DNA of 64,000 nucleotides from positions 79,501-143,500 of the forward strand of contig JACEFZ010028127.1 in NCBI GenBank assembly GCA_014155875.1, read 5' to 3'. Shown piece after piece: positions 21,319 to 32,371 of this stretch (positions are counted from its first letter, which is position 1; each line of letters begins with the position of its first letter). The translations under genes were made by a program, and so were the position numbers. The notes beneath the pieces are model-generated. The model was not told the origin of the DNA. It saw nothing but the letters and a program-made list of their open reading frames with translations, and did no database searches. This DNA is from Cepaea nemoralis. Its lineage: Eukaryota > Mollusca > Gastropoda > Stylommatophora > Helicidae.

Positions 21319-21460
21319 AATTTGAATTGTCTACCTCGGTCATTTTAAACTGACTTTTTGTTTGCGCAAAGTGTATGTGTGTGTGTTTTTATTTTTTTTA
21401 TTTTGGTAAATGAATGGCAATTGCCTCTGCCAGTTTTAACATGCCTCTATTATGTGTGTG

Positions 21461-21543
21461 CAGTATATACCTGACGAGATGAGGCGAAATATGCTAGGCA
21501 ATAAATCGCACAATCTGTTGTTTGTGTCTTCGTTATTAAAATT
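21461..21543 (-). repeat. inverted repeat, right arm around RTE-A
   Basis: Reverse complement counterpart of 18318-18402. The two arms were about 230 bp apart before RTE-A inserted. Confidence 0.75.
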
Positions 21544-21799
21544 TACTACGGGAAAACGTTGCTTTATATTCTTTATAAATGTCTAAAAAGCTATAACAGT
21601 CAACGAAGAAGCAGGATATGTGAGATATGATAGCGAGAAATTTCAAAATGACTTATGTGGACACAGCTCGTCACAGACCAAGCCACTGGACCTATGATGA
21701 CTTATGACCACGTGTGGTTGTGAGAGCTGGATCTACAATCTCCCGGGGTGGCACAAACAGAGAGTCCTTGACCTTTTTGGACCACACCCGGAGCTGTGG

Positions 21800-22015
21800 T
21801 GACAGGGATTACGACAGGGATCCCGCATACCGCGTTCTTATCACAGCTGCAGCCGATCTGGAAGCACACCGCCTTGCGCTGGTTTCATACATCATTATGA
21901 GTACTGGTGATTTAGAAAGCAATGGCAAAATACTGAATGTAAACTTGCCAATAAATTACAGTCTAAATAAACTGGGGTTGACTGCGACCTCCTGTAAAGG
22001 ATATGCAGCTAACTT
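21800..22015 (+). mobile_element. SINE-C copy, diverged head
   Basis: CCCGCATACCGCGTTCTTATCACAG is a decayed B-box region, followed by GATTTAGAAAGCAATGGC and the tail GACTGCGACCTCCTG then AAGGATATGCAGC. Confidence 0.8.
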
Positions 22016-22126
22016 TTAAAAAATAATCTGTTTATCTTTTATAAAGGACACTTAGCCAACAAGGTCCAGCCTCCAGAAACTGCACCAATTGGTTGCATAA
22101 CAAAGACATCACAATGACTATGCACT

Positions 22127-22128
<2 letters not shown>

Positions 22129-22162
<34 letters not shown>

Positions 22163-22330
22163 AGTGTCATATAAGTATAGGCGATGATGGTTGGCCATGT
22201 CATGCGTATCCTACCAGTCTTCTTGCCCCAATTAAGCTGTTTGGCTAAGCCATCGTTTTAAATCCATGTCTTGTTTGCTTTTTTGTTTCTCAATGTTCCC
22301 AGTTTTGTTCTTCTCTTAATATGCCCAAAG
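22129..22330 (-). pseudogene. possible LINE tail with (GAT)n
   Basis: The plus side begins with (CAT)n at 22129-22161. On the minus strand the sequence ahead of the (GAT)n gives NKTGNIEKQKSKQDMDLKRW with later stops. This resembles a basic LINE C-terminus with a (GAT)n tail, but no diagnostic motif is present. Confidence 0.4.
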
Positions 22331-22334
22331 ATGC

Positions 22335-22662
22335 ATGCCAGCATGGCCAAATGGATCAGAGCGCTCGTTCCTAAACTTCCGGTGTGCTGATGCCGAGATT
22401 AAACCCCAAGGGGTTCAACCCTTACATCGATCAGTTGGACTAAAACGTTGACTTCTCGTCCTTGACTTGAGGGTGCAAATTACAAGTACCCCTGAAGTCG
22501 GAGTGGGTTCGCCTGATGGCGAGGGACACTGTTAATAGGGAAAGCTAATCTACACGCCAAAAAATCAGTCCTGTTCACTAGAAGTCTAGAAGTAGTAGCA
22601 CAAGTAAGGACTACACTTGAGTTACAAGCCAGTGAACACCAAAGACAAAAAAAAAAAATGAC
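22335..22662 (+). mobile_element. SINE-G copy, longest
   Basis: tRNA-like head with A box ATGGCCAAATGGATCAGAGCG and B box GGGTTCAACCC (near 22411), then GGACTAAAACGTTGACTTC, TACAAGTACCCCTGAAG, GGGAAAGCTAATC and CAGTCCTGTTCACT. It ends in (A)n at 22650-22660. Confidence 0.85.
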
Positions 22663-22699
22663 CAAAGTTGTTGACTGTCTCTGTTGTATTTTCTGTAAT

Positions 22700-23345
22700 C
22701 ACTTTGCTTAGTTAGTCTTTCCTCTTGAGCCTAAGGCGGCGGTTCGCTGCTACCTGTTGTAGATCTTGGATATTTACTTGGCCATTGAATGAGCCTTCTC
22801 TGATGATGGTTCTACGCAGGCTCTCTCTTGGTCTTCCCCGTTTTCTTTTCCCTACTGGTGACCATATGAGGGCTTGGTAGGGGAGTCTTGTCTTGTCCAT
22901 TCTGAGTACATGGCCGATGTAATTCCAACGGCGTTTTTTTTATAAAGTTGGATACAATATCTTGCTTAGTCTCTTGTCTTATATGCGCATTGGTTTTGAA
23001 ATCTGTCCACTGGATGTTTAGAATTTTTCTAAGACATTTCTCAAAATTGTCTAATTTTTTTTATCTAAAGCTACGGTTGATTTCCAACTCTCACAACCAT
23101 ACGTTAGCACTTAAATCACACAAGAATTGAAGATTTTAAGTTTCGTATGTTGGCTGAGTAACTTTGACTTCCAGATGCTTAACAGTTTATTGAAGGCACC
23201 AGATGCCAGTGAGATTCTAGATAATATTTCTGGTGTTGAGTCCCCTGTAGATGACATTTTGCTTCCTAGGTATGTGAAGCTGTTGACTTTTTCAAGAACA
23301 TGGTTGCTTAATTTGGTGTCGTCTGAACTGTTGGTAAATCACTTT
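22700..23345 (-). pseudogene. RTE-like LINE C-terminal relic
   Basis: The minus strand reads YGCESWKST, ILNIQWTDFKTNAHIRQETK, then SPVGKRKRGRPRESLRR and VAANRRLRLKRKD with a stop near 22712. The RGRPR block and the WTD motif identify a non-LTR C-terminus. Frames shift at least twice. It differs from RTE-A and RTE-B. Confidence 0.75.
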
Positions 23346-24865
23346 CCTGCTTTCTTTTAATTCTCGACGGCCTCATTTGTCTTTTTGGTCCGCCCATTGT
23401 ATTAATTGCATTTTCATCAGAAACCAGATCTCTGCTGCTATCAGATGTCGTCGCTTCTCTGCTAATTGCCCAGGTCTCTTGTGTATATGTCCTGTCATAC
23501 CGTTTCCCCACAACCTCTACCCCTTTCAACATAAGGATGAGATTAGGGCCCATCCCAGATTAATAATCCCGTGACCAAAGCAGCTACACTTCGGATATTA
23601 ATTTGAAAGGGATTGCTGTCCATTGTAGGTAATGGCTATAAACAAGAAACCAGGCTTTATATAACAAGATACAACCAGTGGCGTAGTCATAGGTACGATG
23701 TGGAGTGGGGTGTCAAACGGAGTGACCAAAGCCCTTGATGTCTATTTTTGAAACGTGGCGCCTAGTTTGCATGTGCAATAATAGTCAACACTAGTGCTCA
23801 CGTTTAAGTTTAGAACACACTTGTTTATACTCTCGGTTCCCCCTTACTTCAGAACATTCCTATGTGTAATAAAAATAAATTGGCTGCAGTTTATTGGTGA
23901 GTATGTTTTTTTATCTCGCAAACTGCCGCTTTTGTAGTGGTGATTCGTGTTGGCATTTAATCTGACTTGATAACTGCCAAGATAATTTGAAGCGAAACAC
24001 CTGTTTAAGATGATTTTTATTAATTGAGTTATTTCTTTCTTCTTCCTTTTACCTCCTAGTGAAGTATTTCCTTGACTAATTCGGGCCAAACGCTATCCTG
24101 CTTTGCTGTTTCCTGCAGTTTCTTTCATACCCATCCCACGTTATTCGTCATTAACTCAAATTCTCGTCTCCATTTGCTTCTGCAAGATGTTTGTAAAGTC
24201 GCTCTACACTTTGTATGTAGAACGAATCTGAAAAATGAAGTACACGATGTCATAAAAAAAAAGTGTGCTCCAAAGTCCACCGTGTAACAATATGCAGCGA
24301 ATGGCTGTAGTCTGCTGAAGTAATTCATTGTACTCCAAACAAAATGGTGTTATCAATGGACGAAAGAATTTGTTTGGGGGAGGGGGGAGGGGGTGTTGAA
24401 TAAGTGTTTCGAAATGGTGATCGATGCACGCGGATGGTTCAAAGATTTATAGTAGCAGTATTTCCTGATGAACAACTCTGGTGTTTGTCCATCAAGAATG
24501 ATGATGACCATTCATATCATCCAGTGGGATTGAAACTATGGAGCCGTGAGTTCTAAGATGGCTGATAAGGCCTATTTTGGCTCGAAATGTTCTTTGACAA
24601 TGTGGACAAAGAATGCTTGACGTTCTATGAGGAGGATCTCGTTCGGTCGTTGTTTTGTCCAGCCATTTTTCGCAGCTCTTGCAGTCCTGTTTGCTTCACA
24701 AGTGACTGCACCCTTGTGTAACGGCGTGCGCCACGAATTTCGGTCTTTGGCAGCAGTCTCCCAATCGGTACTAGTTACTAGTGTATGGGTCAAACATGGA
24801 GAACACTGACAAGAATTACTAATAAATTACGTACATTCACTAATTGGCGTCTGTGCGGAATAGTG
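23346..24865. other. no gene seen
   Basis: A possible LINE-related piece ends near 23550. The rest is unassigned, with a G-rich stretch at 24376-24393. Short frames show no motifs. Confidence 0.4.
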
Positions 24866-25390
24866 GGAATAAAACGGTTTGACAGAATCATCAATGTTGA
24901 GCTCGTGGAGTCAACTACACAAATCCCTGTGGACCAAGATGTGAGGAAAAGACGCAGGAAAGACACACTGAGAGAACCTGAGGATAGCATAACTAGATAC
25001 CCTCTTGTCTGAACCTACAAGATAGAACACCCATGGAGAAATCCTGAGGATAGCATAATTAGATACTCTCTTGCCTGGAACCTACAAGATAGAACACACA
25101 CTGAGAGAACCCGAAGATAGTACAACTAGATACTCTCTTGTTTGGAACATACACGGCGAACGAAAGTAGAAGGCGACCAAAAGAACTCGGACACACACTC
25201 GATTCTTGAATGTAAACCTGTCACATCATGCACCAATACAGACAGGGATGAATAATATTGGGAGGACATAGAAGGAGCGACAGGAGATAGCAGATGATAA
25301 TAGGACGGTTTGGTTGAGAGCCGTTGCTCCAGTGGAGGATAATGAGCACCAGAAGAAGAGTGCAGAAAGAAGGTTTTGAGCAATAAAACA
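24866..25390 (+). pseudogene. RTE-like LINE C-terminal relic with internal amplification
   Basis: It reads FDRIINVELVESTTQIPVDQ then VRKRR and TLREPEDSITRYPLVWN, the usual stretch before the RGRPK block. The TLREPEDSITRY segment is tandemly repeated (next entry). The remainder down to 25390 has lost frame. Confidence 0.7.
24952..25152 (+). repeat. 67-bp tandem repeat, three copies
   Basis: Units start near 24952, 25019 and 25086 and share GAGAACC(T/C)GA, GATAGCATAA and CTAGATAC(T/C)CTCTTG. They arose inside a LINE C-terminal fragment. The period is not a multiple of three, so amplification also broke the frame. Confidence 0.85.
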
Positions 25391-25426
25391 CGCCATGCCA
25401 GGTTAACCAGTCGAGAGACTGCTATG

Positions 25427-25635
25427 AAATCATCATCATCATGTGCCCTGCCAGCTGATGCAGGCCCTCATGTCTCTCCACAGATCTTTGTCCGTTGTTC
25501 TGGATCAACTCTGCTGATATTCCTCCATCCCACCGTCTTAATCCATCCTGCATCATGTCTCTCGGTCCGCCCCTGCCTTTTCTACTGCCGATTTTCCCAA
25601 TGGTCACGATGTGTTCCGGTGCCTCTCGTCTCATT
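25427..25635 (-). pseudogene. RTE-B LINE 3' fragment
   Basis: Minus-strand frame: APEHIVTIGKIGSRKGRGGP, DGLRRWDGGISAELIQNNGQ, then a (GAT)n tail at 25427-25440. It is a 5'-truncated tail copy. Confidence 0.82.
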
Positions 25636-25644
25636 TAAAAAGGG

Positions 25645-25850
25645 AAAAACAAGTTAGTTGAATATCCTTTATAGAAGAGTCGCATGTTTTGGCTGTTCGT
25701 GATCTCTCGGCAAGTTTACATTCAGTAGTTTGCCATGGCTTTCTGAACGACCGGCACCCATACCATTTTATAAAAAACCAACGCAAGGCGGTATGCGGGA
25801 TTGTGAACTGCGTCCGTAACTGCTTTGCCACAGAGCTCTTCTCATTACAT
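25645..25850 (-). mobile_element. SINE-C copy
   Basis: The plus side starts GAATATCCTTTATAGAAG, then CAGTAGTTTGCCATGGC, ACCGGCACCCATACCATTT, and the head complement with CTTTGCCACAGAGC. Confidence 0.82.
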
Positions 25851-26044
25851 GACCTAAAATCATTGTTTGTCTCCAACTTATATGTGTACATCATGTTCTA
25901 CTTCCATGTCCCTTTAGTCAGTCCAGAGACACTAAGCAGTTTCTGAACTTGTCATTGCTGGTCATAGGTCTCTAGTCTGGAGGCTTGGGAGTTGACAGCT
26001 TGGCAGACGGAGTTAAAAGACCCGTCATTAGGAGCACACAACTC

Positions 26045-26960
26045 TGGGTAGCATCGGCCTGACATATATTGTTTAATATACGTGCTCCATCCTCATCTGC
26101 AACAGCCAGCGAAGATTCCCAATACTAATAAAAAGTCGCTTAAAAGTCGACAGGGTCGACTTCATTGCACCGGGTTTTATCCCATATGGCTCGGTCTCTT
26201 TCCGCAGCACGGAAAGCGTCGCATGAAGCACGAACTCCGTAGCTTTTAGCGACGACCCACAGGAGTCTCCGAAACATTTAACTCGTAAACCGAAGGGTGC
26301 GGCCCGGAATTGAACCCACAACCTTCGGAGCACGAGTCAAACGGCTTGACCACTTCGCCACAGAGACTCCCTCCCAATCCTAATAGTCCCAATACTAACA
26401 GTACAGAATCAGTCTGATTATATGTCCGTCTGACTTTTTCTTCTGCCCTATACACATGCTTCGAAAGGGTCTCACCTCATCTGTCTTATCATGCACAAAT
26501 ACCCCACCAAGGGATGCAACCCCGCCAATCTGCCCGTTTCCCACCACATCAGCATATCCTGTGGGGGTGAGAGAGAATTCAACACACGCTCTCTATTTTT
26601 GATTCTTGAATGTAAACCTCTGGCTGAAGCATGTCTGTCTTCACCTTTCTCATCATACTTTGTGAGTCTGTTACAACCTCCACATGAGCTTACTGTTTGT
26701 CCTCCAGCCAGCGCAACGCAGTAATGACTTCCCCCACCTCCATTCTCAGATTAGATGTGGTATCATCTGTCGAGCTCTCCTGCACCAAACGCTGTCCACC
26801 ATACTTCCCCACGAACCCCCAGCTACTACTTTCACCTCTTAATTCTGCATTGAACCCACTATCTCAGGCAATGTCTTGCAAAGCCCCTGGCCTGGACCGC
26901 ACCTGTAAAGTCTCAAATAGCTTTTCAAAGGCAGTGAGAACCCTTCTAGCACAACCGTGA
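26045..26960 (-). pseudogene. LINE-RNH fragment interrupted by SINE-A
   Basis: Minus-strand translation shows RNase H sequence: YGGQRLVQESSTDD, RMEVGEVITALRWLEDKQ and VTDSQSMMRKVKTDMLQP (second acidic block), then GNGQIGGVA and VHDKTDEV, before the C-terminal part near 26050-26110. Stops and frameshifts make it non-functional. SINE-A at 26131-26372 splits the C-terminal segment. Confidence 0.8.
26131..26372 (-). mobile_element. SINE-A, 13-bp TSD, nested in LINE-RNH
   Basis: Flanked by CCCAATACTAATA (26118-26130) and CCCAATCCTAATA (26373-26385). The minus strand starts GGGAGTCTCTGTGGCG, with A box TGGTCAAGCCG, B box GGGTTCAATTCC, the core, and the 3' end AAGTCGACCC to TTTAAGCGACTTTTT. Confidence 0.93.
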
Positions 26961-26989
26961 TAAATTCCTGGTCACCCATGGGGGTCTAG

Positions 26990-27540
26990 TTCATCATCAT
27001 CATGTGCCATGCTGACAAGCAAGGGTGGTCATCTTACACGATCACCAGAGTCGTGGATCAGCTCTGTGTTCTTGTCCTGTCCATTCTATGTGGTAAGCCA
27101 TCCAGATATTTACCTCTCTGTCTTCCCTTTTCCTCCTCAATCTTGCCAGTTGTCATCAAGTTCTCTATTTTATTTCTTCTCATAACGTGCCCAAAACATA
27201 TGTGACGTCTATGTCCAATTTTTCCAATCAATTTACAGTTTTTATTTGTCTCATTGGTTTTTCTGTCTGTCCATGATATTCTTTGCATTTTCCTCAGAAA
27301 CCACATTTCCATTAGATGTTACTTGGCTTGTATGCTCATCCTCCATATTTCACATTTATACAAAAGTGCAGGTTGTATGCAGCACTTCAACACTCTTTTT
27401 CTCGTTACAATTGACATCTTTTCATTAGTCAGTATGTTTTCCATTTTTGAAAATGCTACCTTTCCTTTAGCGATTCTTGTTCTAATCGCTTCAATACACT
27501 TCTCATCAGATGTTATGACTGTTCTGAGATAGTTGTACCA
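26990..27540 (-). pseudogene. RTE-A 3' fragment
   Basis: The minus frame 27058-27312 reads [40 protein letters not shown] and KYLDG, matching RTE-A residues 845-930. Upstream pieces to 27540 match its thumb region. A (GAT)n tail lies at 26992-27003. Stops and indels are present. Confidence 0.85.
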
Positions 27541-27844
27541 ATTTCCCTGTTCTAGCTACAGAACTACTATTCACAATTCTCATGTGTTGATGGCTGCTTA
27601 TTCTGCTCCACTCTCCTCCTTCAGTCAACTGGTATAAGTCGCAGTAGGAAATGAGCCCTATTCTTGATAATACAACACAAAATAAAAACAGGTATGTGTA
27701 ACACCAGCGAAAAATTGAGAGATACTAAACACAGACACAGAGTACATATTACAACAAACTCCATTACGGCAAATGTAAATCACAGTGGAAAAAACTCAAT
27801 GATAATTGTTTGTTAAACCATAAGAATAGACCTTTTGATCATAA
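27541..27844. other. no gene seen
   Basis: Unassigned AT-rich sequence. Confidence 0.45.
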
Positions 27845-28045
27845 TAAGCTTCATCACGATCAACACAAATAACTGCCCATACTTCCCCGAACATTTCCGT
27901 GTACCCCCTTTTTAGGCCTGGCCAAAATGGGCGCCCAGGTCAAATTTTTAGAAATATTCTCACTTCAATGGGGATTCAAACATGCGACTCCTGGAGCAGA
28001 GGCAAGTATGCCAACCACAGTGCCACCTGCAGCTCCCAGTTATAT
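27845..28045 (-). mobile_element. SINE-J copy
   Basis: Minus-strand tRNA-like head GGTGGCACTGTGGTTGGCATAC with B box ATGTTTGAATCCCC near 27970-27985, then CTGGGCGCCCATTTTGGCC. It resembles 30855-31085. Confidence 0.65.
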
Positions 28046-28484
28046 ATATAATATACATCACTTGAATGCTTGGCACAGATAACATGTCAATAGTTGTGCA
28101 CCTGTGCACATTTATTATTTATTCAGAATGTCAGTCTGGCAAATGACACAATGAATACTTTACATACATTTGTCTATACTAGAAAATACAAGCAACAAGT
28201 CATTAATGGACAAAGTACAACAATCAACAATTAAACTGCTCATTTTTTAAAGTAATGAAGTATGTAGAGCATAATCAGTATAATTTAACTCTTTCTGTAC
28301 TGTCCAACTCAAAGAACATTTAACTCTTTTTGACCACATGCAGTTAAGATATTAATCCATTCTTGTTTAATTTTAAGTTTTTTCCGGTGCATACAATGTA
28401 CAATAACACATTCTAGCATCTATTTCCCAGAGATTTCCTGTTACATATGAAAGTAACAGCCCCCCCAACAAAAAAGACAAGCAA
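28046..28484. other. no gene seen
   Basis: AT-rich. The minus strand has AATAAATAATAAA near 28111-28123, which could serve as a distant HIGD1A polyadenylation region. That is speculative. Confidence 0.35.
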
Positions 28485-28860
28485 CACACCCGCCTGGGAC
28501 AAATGGACAATCAACATGCACCTGGGACAAATAGACAATCACAACCTACCTGGGACAAATAGACAATCAACACCCACCTGGGACAAATAGACAATCAACA
28601 CCCACCTGGGACAAATAGACAATCACAATCAACACTCACCTGGTACAAATAGACAATCAACATCCGCCTGGGACAAACATACAGCATGCACCTGGGACAA
28701 ACATACAATCAACATGCACCTGGGACACATATACAACACCCACCTGGGACAGACAATCAACACCCTCCCGGCACAGATAAACAATCAACACCCACATGGG
28801 GCGAATAAACAATCATTACTCAACTGTTCCAGATATACAATCAACACCCAAATGGGATAA
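28485..28860. repeat. minisatellite of about 26-31 bp units
   Basis: Around twelve imperfect units of the type CACCTGGGACAAATAGACAATCAA, varying at the join between units. A poly-C run follows at 28874-28890. Confidence 0.9.
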
Positions 28861-29039
28861 AAAGACAGTAACCCCCCCCCCCCCCCCCTTTCCTGAAACA
28901 GAGACAGAACAGAAAAGGTCCAGCCTGCACTGCTCGTATATCTAACCTCAACTCTTTCATGTAAAATTCCAATCCTTCACCTATCAATATGGCATGTGGT
29001 GTCCAGTTCTTTTCCTCACTGCTCTTCCTTCCAAAATAA

Positions 29040-29175
29040 AGCTCTGCTGGTCATTTTCCGCAGACGGCCTGGATCTCAGAGCTGTATGTGGTGTTTAAAT
29101 AACCCGTCTCAAACTGGGGGTCGAACTTGGACCGTTGCACTGATTTGCTAGAGAACTATTCCTAACACCACCCCT
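29040..29175 (-). mobile_element. SINE-K, tRNA-like head (single copy)
   Basis: The minus strand reads GGTGTTAGGAATAGTTCTC with a B-box-like CAAGTTCGACCCCCAG, spaced as in a tRNA. It is followed by non-tRNA sequence, so a SINE head or tRNA relic is likely. No second copy is seen here. Confidence 0.5.
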
Positions 29176-29309
29176 GCACAAAAGTATGGCACTAGTGTAC
29201 ATGATTGTAATAAATTACTACTTTCTGTAAAATGTCTCTTGTACAATAGGTGGGTAGGAGGTCTGAAAGTGTTGTGTTTGTTTTTCTTATAATAAACAGC
29301 CCTAATTTA

Positions 29310-29440
29310 GTGAAGACCAGACTGACACATAGTCAGAATGCTACAGGTACCATTAGTATTGGGACTCCTCACTGGCTGTTGAAGATGAGGACGGAGCACG
29401 TATGGGAATGTCCTAAGTACTGAGACATCAGTTCTTGGCT
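29310..29440 (+). pseudogene. LINE-RNH 3' tail
   Basis: GACACATAGTCAGAATGCTAC, CATTAGTATTGGGACTCCTC and GGAATGTCCTAAGTACTGAG match the last 120 bp of LINE-RNH. It is strongly 5'-truncated. Confidence 0.75.
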
Positions 29441-30854
29441 CAACTCAACTCATTATGATACAAACATATAAGCGATATAGTGTTTGGGAAACAGGTAATC
29501 CATGTTAAAAACAGCACAAGTGAAGTAGCATGGTCAGTACTATATTGACCTTTTCCCCCCAGAATTCTGACACTAATATTTCCTCTTGGCATTGGGTTCG
29601 AGACAATGAAATGCCTTAAGCCATTGCAGGAAACACTAAAAACCTAGGCCTACTCCCAGCCATTTTGCATGTGCGGTGCCAAATTGTGAACTGGCTACAA
29701 GTCAATAAGCCTCTCTGGCATCCATTGGTTTCTGAGTGTGGAGAGAGGAAGGAGGTTTCTGCAACAGTTCTGGGGGAGGTGGAAATTCGGGATAGGTGTG
29801 GAAGGACAAGTTTCCAAACCAAATCCACTCCGATAGATGCAAGCTCCTATCAGGTCTCAAACAACCTGGATGACAATGCCTCGGTCTTAAGGGTGACAGC
29901 TCAGTCTCTCAGAGGTTTCACCAACCAATCAACGAGGCTTACTCCACAGCCATTAATAAACAGCATAGGGCCTCTTTCCAAATTGGGTATATGATGCTAG
30001 GTCCTTTTTTTACGACCAGTCAGCACACAGTGGATGATGATGTCAATACGCCAAACACCTTTACTTCCTGACATATTTAGGGCCCAAGGTTCATGCTGGA
30101 ATATGATCATCATTGTCAGTAGTAGGTTGTGCTCAGTCTTCAAACCTCAAATCCCGAAACAACCAAATAAATCAATATTTAATGGTATCAATTTTAGGCT
30201 GGATCGACCCAAGAGCCCTGGTTAATAAAATAAATATCCATGCTTCAAAGTGGCCTCTTACACATGACCATAGCGCTGGCAGGCAAGCATACAAGGCCCC
30301 GAACTTCCGTAGTTCCCTCTCAGAGCCATACATAGATCTCAATTCAAATCTACTTTTATGGAGTACTGAACCCGTCACTGCTATGTCGATTGCTAGACAA
30401 GGGCACTAACCCATACATCATCGCAATCGCTGTCTGATAAATGCAACAGTAAAATAATACTGACAAACACAGGTTTCTAAACTTTCTCTTTCAGGGCTAC
30501 ACATCTGCAATGAACATTTGCACATATTACAACAATTATTTTTAATTAACAAAAAACACCTTCAAAGACGAAACACCGAGAACCATCAGTCCACAATATG
30601 TGACTGTCTTTAGATCTTTAAATTGATGAATCCACTGCTGAAGTCATGTGGTTATTATTTCATTCAGCTAGAAATATTTGTAATGCTCCCTTGAGAATCA
30701 TAAGCTTCCCTAGTTGTGATGCCATACACTGTCATCACATATGCTGGTTGTTTCAAGACGAACTTGATTAACCAAAATAATAATTAACAAACTAACAAAT
30801 TAAATAATATTAAGTAAATAAGTAAAGGACTCTCTCTGCATGCCTAGAGGAGTA
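29441..30854. other. no gene recognised
   Basis: Frames of about 100 codons (29665-29994, 30113-30409) lack motifs. A stretch on the minus strand near 30172-30410 resembles a decayed tRNA-headed repeat. Confidence 0.4.
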
Positions 30855-31085
30855 TCTGGCATATGGTGCTAGCCCCACATTTGTATATCCCACTCGTAGA
30901 GTGATGTGGTCCATAGCACACCGGCTGTCTTGACTTCCTAAGAAATTTCCTGGCACCCATTTAAGGCTGGGTCACCCTGGAGCCCAGGTCCATTTAAAAT
31001 ATCAACCTTGACATGAACTCAAACACATGTCCACTAGACAAGTAAGCAAGCACCGTGACATCCTCAAGCGCATGCCTCCAGCTCT
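30855..31085 (-). mobile_element. SINE-J-like copy
   Basis: The minus strand has GAGGATGTCACGGTGCTTGC and GTGTTTGAGTTCATG, then CTGGGCTCCAGGGTGACCCAGCC, parallel to 27845-28045. It is more diverged. Confidence 0.5.
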
Positions 31086-31122
31086 TTAGTTAGACAATAA
31101 CAATGCTTTCTACACATCTCTC

Positions 31123-32112
31123 TGTCGCCTCCTCTGTGTTTATACATCTATCTTCCACCTCCTTGGTCTCCAAGGAACTGAACACAGTAACTCTATCCAC
31201 ACTTTCTTTGGTGTATTATCCTCTGCATGTCACTCCTTCCATCTACTCAAACACATAAAGCACTGTATGAACATAAATATATTCATGCATGCTGCATGAC
31301 CTTTACAATGCATCTATCGCATCACAGCCCACCTGAAAGACTAGCTAATTCTTTCACCAGTTCCCCTATCTCTTCCACTTGTTAATATCCTGTTAGACTC
31401 AGCAACATAAAACGAAACTGTATACACATTTACAAACAAATAAGCTCCGTTTCCAAATCCATAGCTAGATACTGAGCAAGTGACTTTACAACAAGAAATC
31501 AAGAACTGATCAAACCTCTAGCACTAATATTTAACAGGCCACCAGAGCTCTGTGTATACATAAGAACAAATGATCTTGTTTCGTTTTACAATAAGTTCAC
31601 ACTCATCTTCACCGCCGACCCCCTCTGTGTTTATATATCTATCTTCCCCCTCCTTCGTCTCCAAGGAATTGAATACACAGTAACTCCATCCACACTTCCT
31701 TTGGTGTATTATCCTCTGTATGGCACTCCTCTCATCTACTCAAACACATAAAGCACTATATCAATATAAATATATTCATGCATATTCATGCTTTACAATG
31801 CATCTCTTATATCACAGCACACCTGAAAGACTAACTAAATCTTTCACCAGTTCCCCCATCTCTTCCACCTGTTAATATCCTGTTAGACTCTGCAACATAA
31901 AACAAAACTGTATACACATTTACAAACAAATAAGTTCTGTTTCCAAATCCATAGCTAGATACAATGAAATGCTGAGCGAGTAACTTTACAACAAGAAATC
32001 AAGAACTGATCAAACCTAAAGCACTAATATTTAACAGACCACCAGAGCTCTGTGTACACATAAGAACAAATGATCTTGTTTCGTTCTACAATAACTTCAC
32101 ACTCATCTTCAC
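31123..32112. repeat. tandem duplication of about 490 bp
   Basis: 31123-31613 and 31614-32112 are direct copies, sharing CTCTGTGTTTATA, TTTGGTGTATTATCCTCTG, CAACAAGAAATCAAGAACTG and CACACTCATCTTCACC at the end. They differ by scattered substitutions and small indels. The block begins about 40 bp after the HIGD1A stop codon on the minus strand, so it would form the proximal 3' UTR. Confidence 0.88.
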
Positions 32113-32153
32113 CAAACTCTGCTATAGAAACGATAAACTAACCCCCATGGAGG

Positions 32154-32371
32154 TTAGGGCGTCTTTGTCTTCCCCTTTTCCTGATCTGTTGGTGGAGTGA
32201 AGAACTGTTCCCTGAGGATGGCATACCCGATACCCACACCCATGGCTCCCACGGCAATACTCTGTGCAAACACTCGGAAGCGCATGATGTACATGGACAA
32301 AGTCATATTTTGGGGCCTTTTCTTGTAGTTTCTGATCCCATAAACAACAGCAGCAAAGAACCCAGCCATAC
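32154..32371 (-). CDS. HIGD1A: HIGD1A coding exon 2
   Basis: The acceptor TTTTGTTTTCAG|GTATGG places the exon start at 32371. It completes the split Gly codon, encodes both membrane helices and the tail (TPPTDQEKGKTKTP) and stops at 32156-32154. The in-frame ATG at 32369 could mimic a start but lies inside the conserved IG|MAGF join. Confidence 0.94.
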
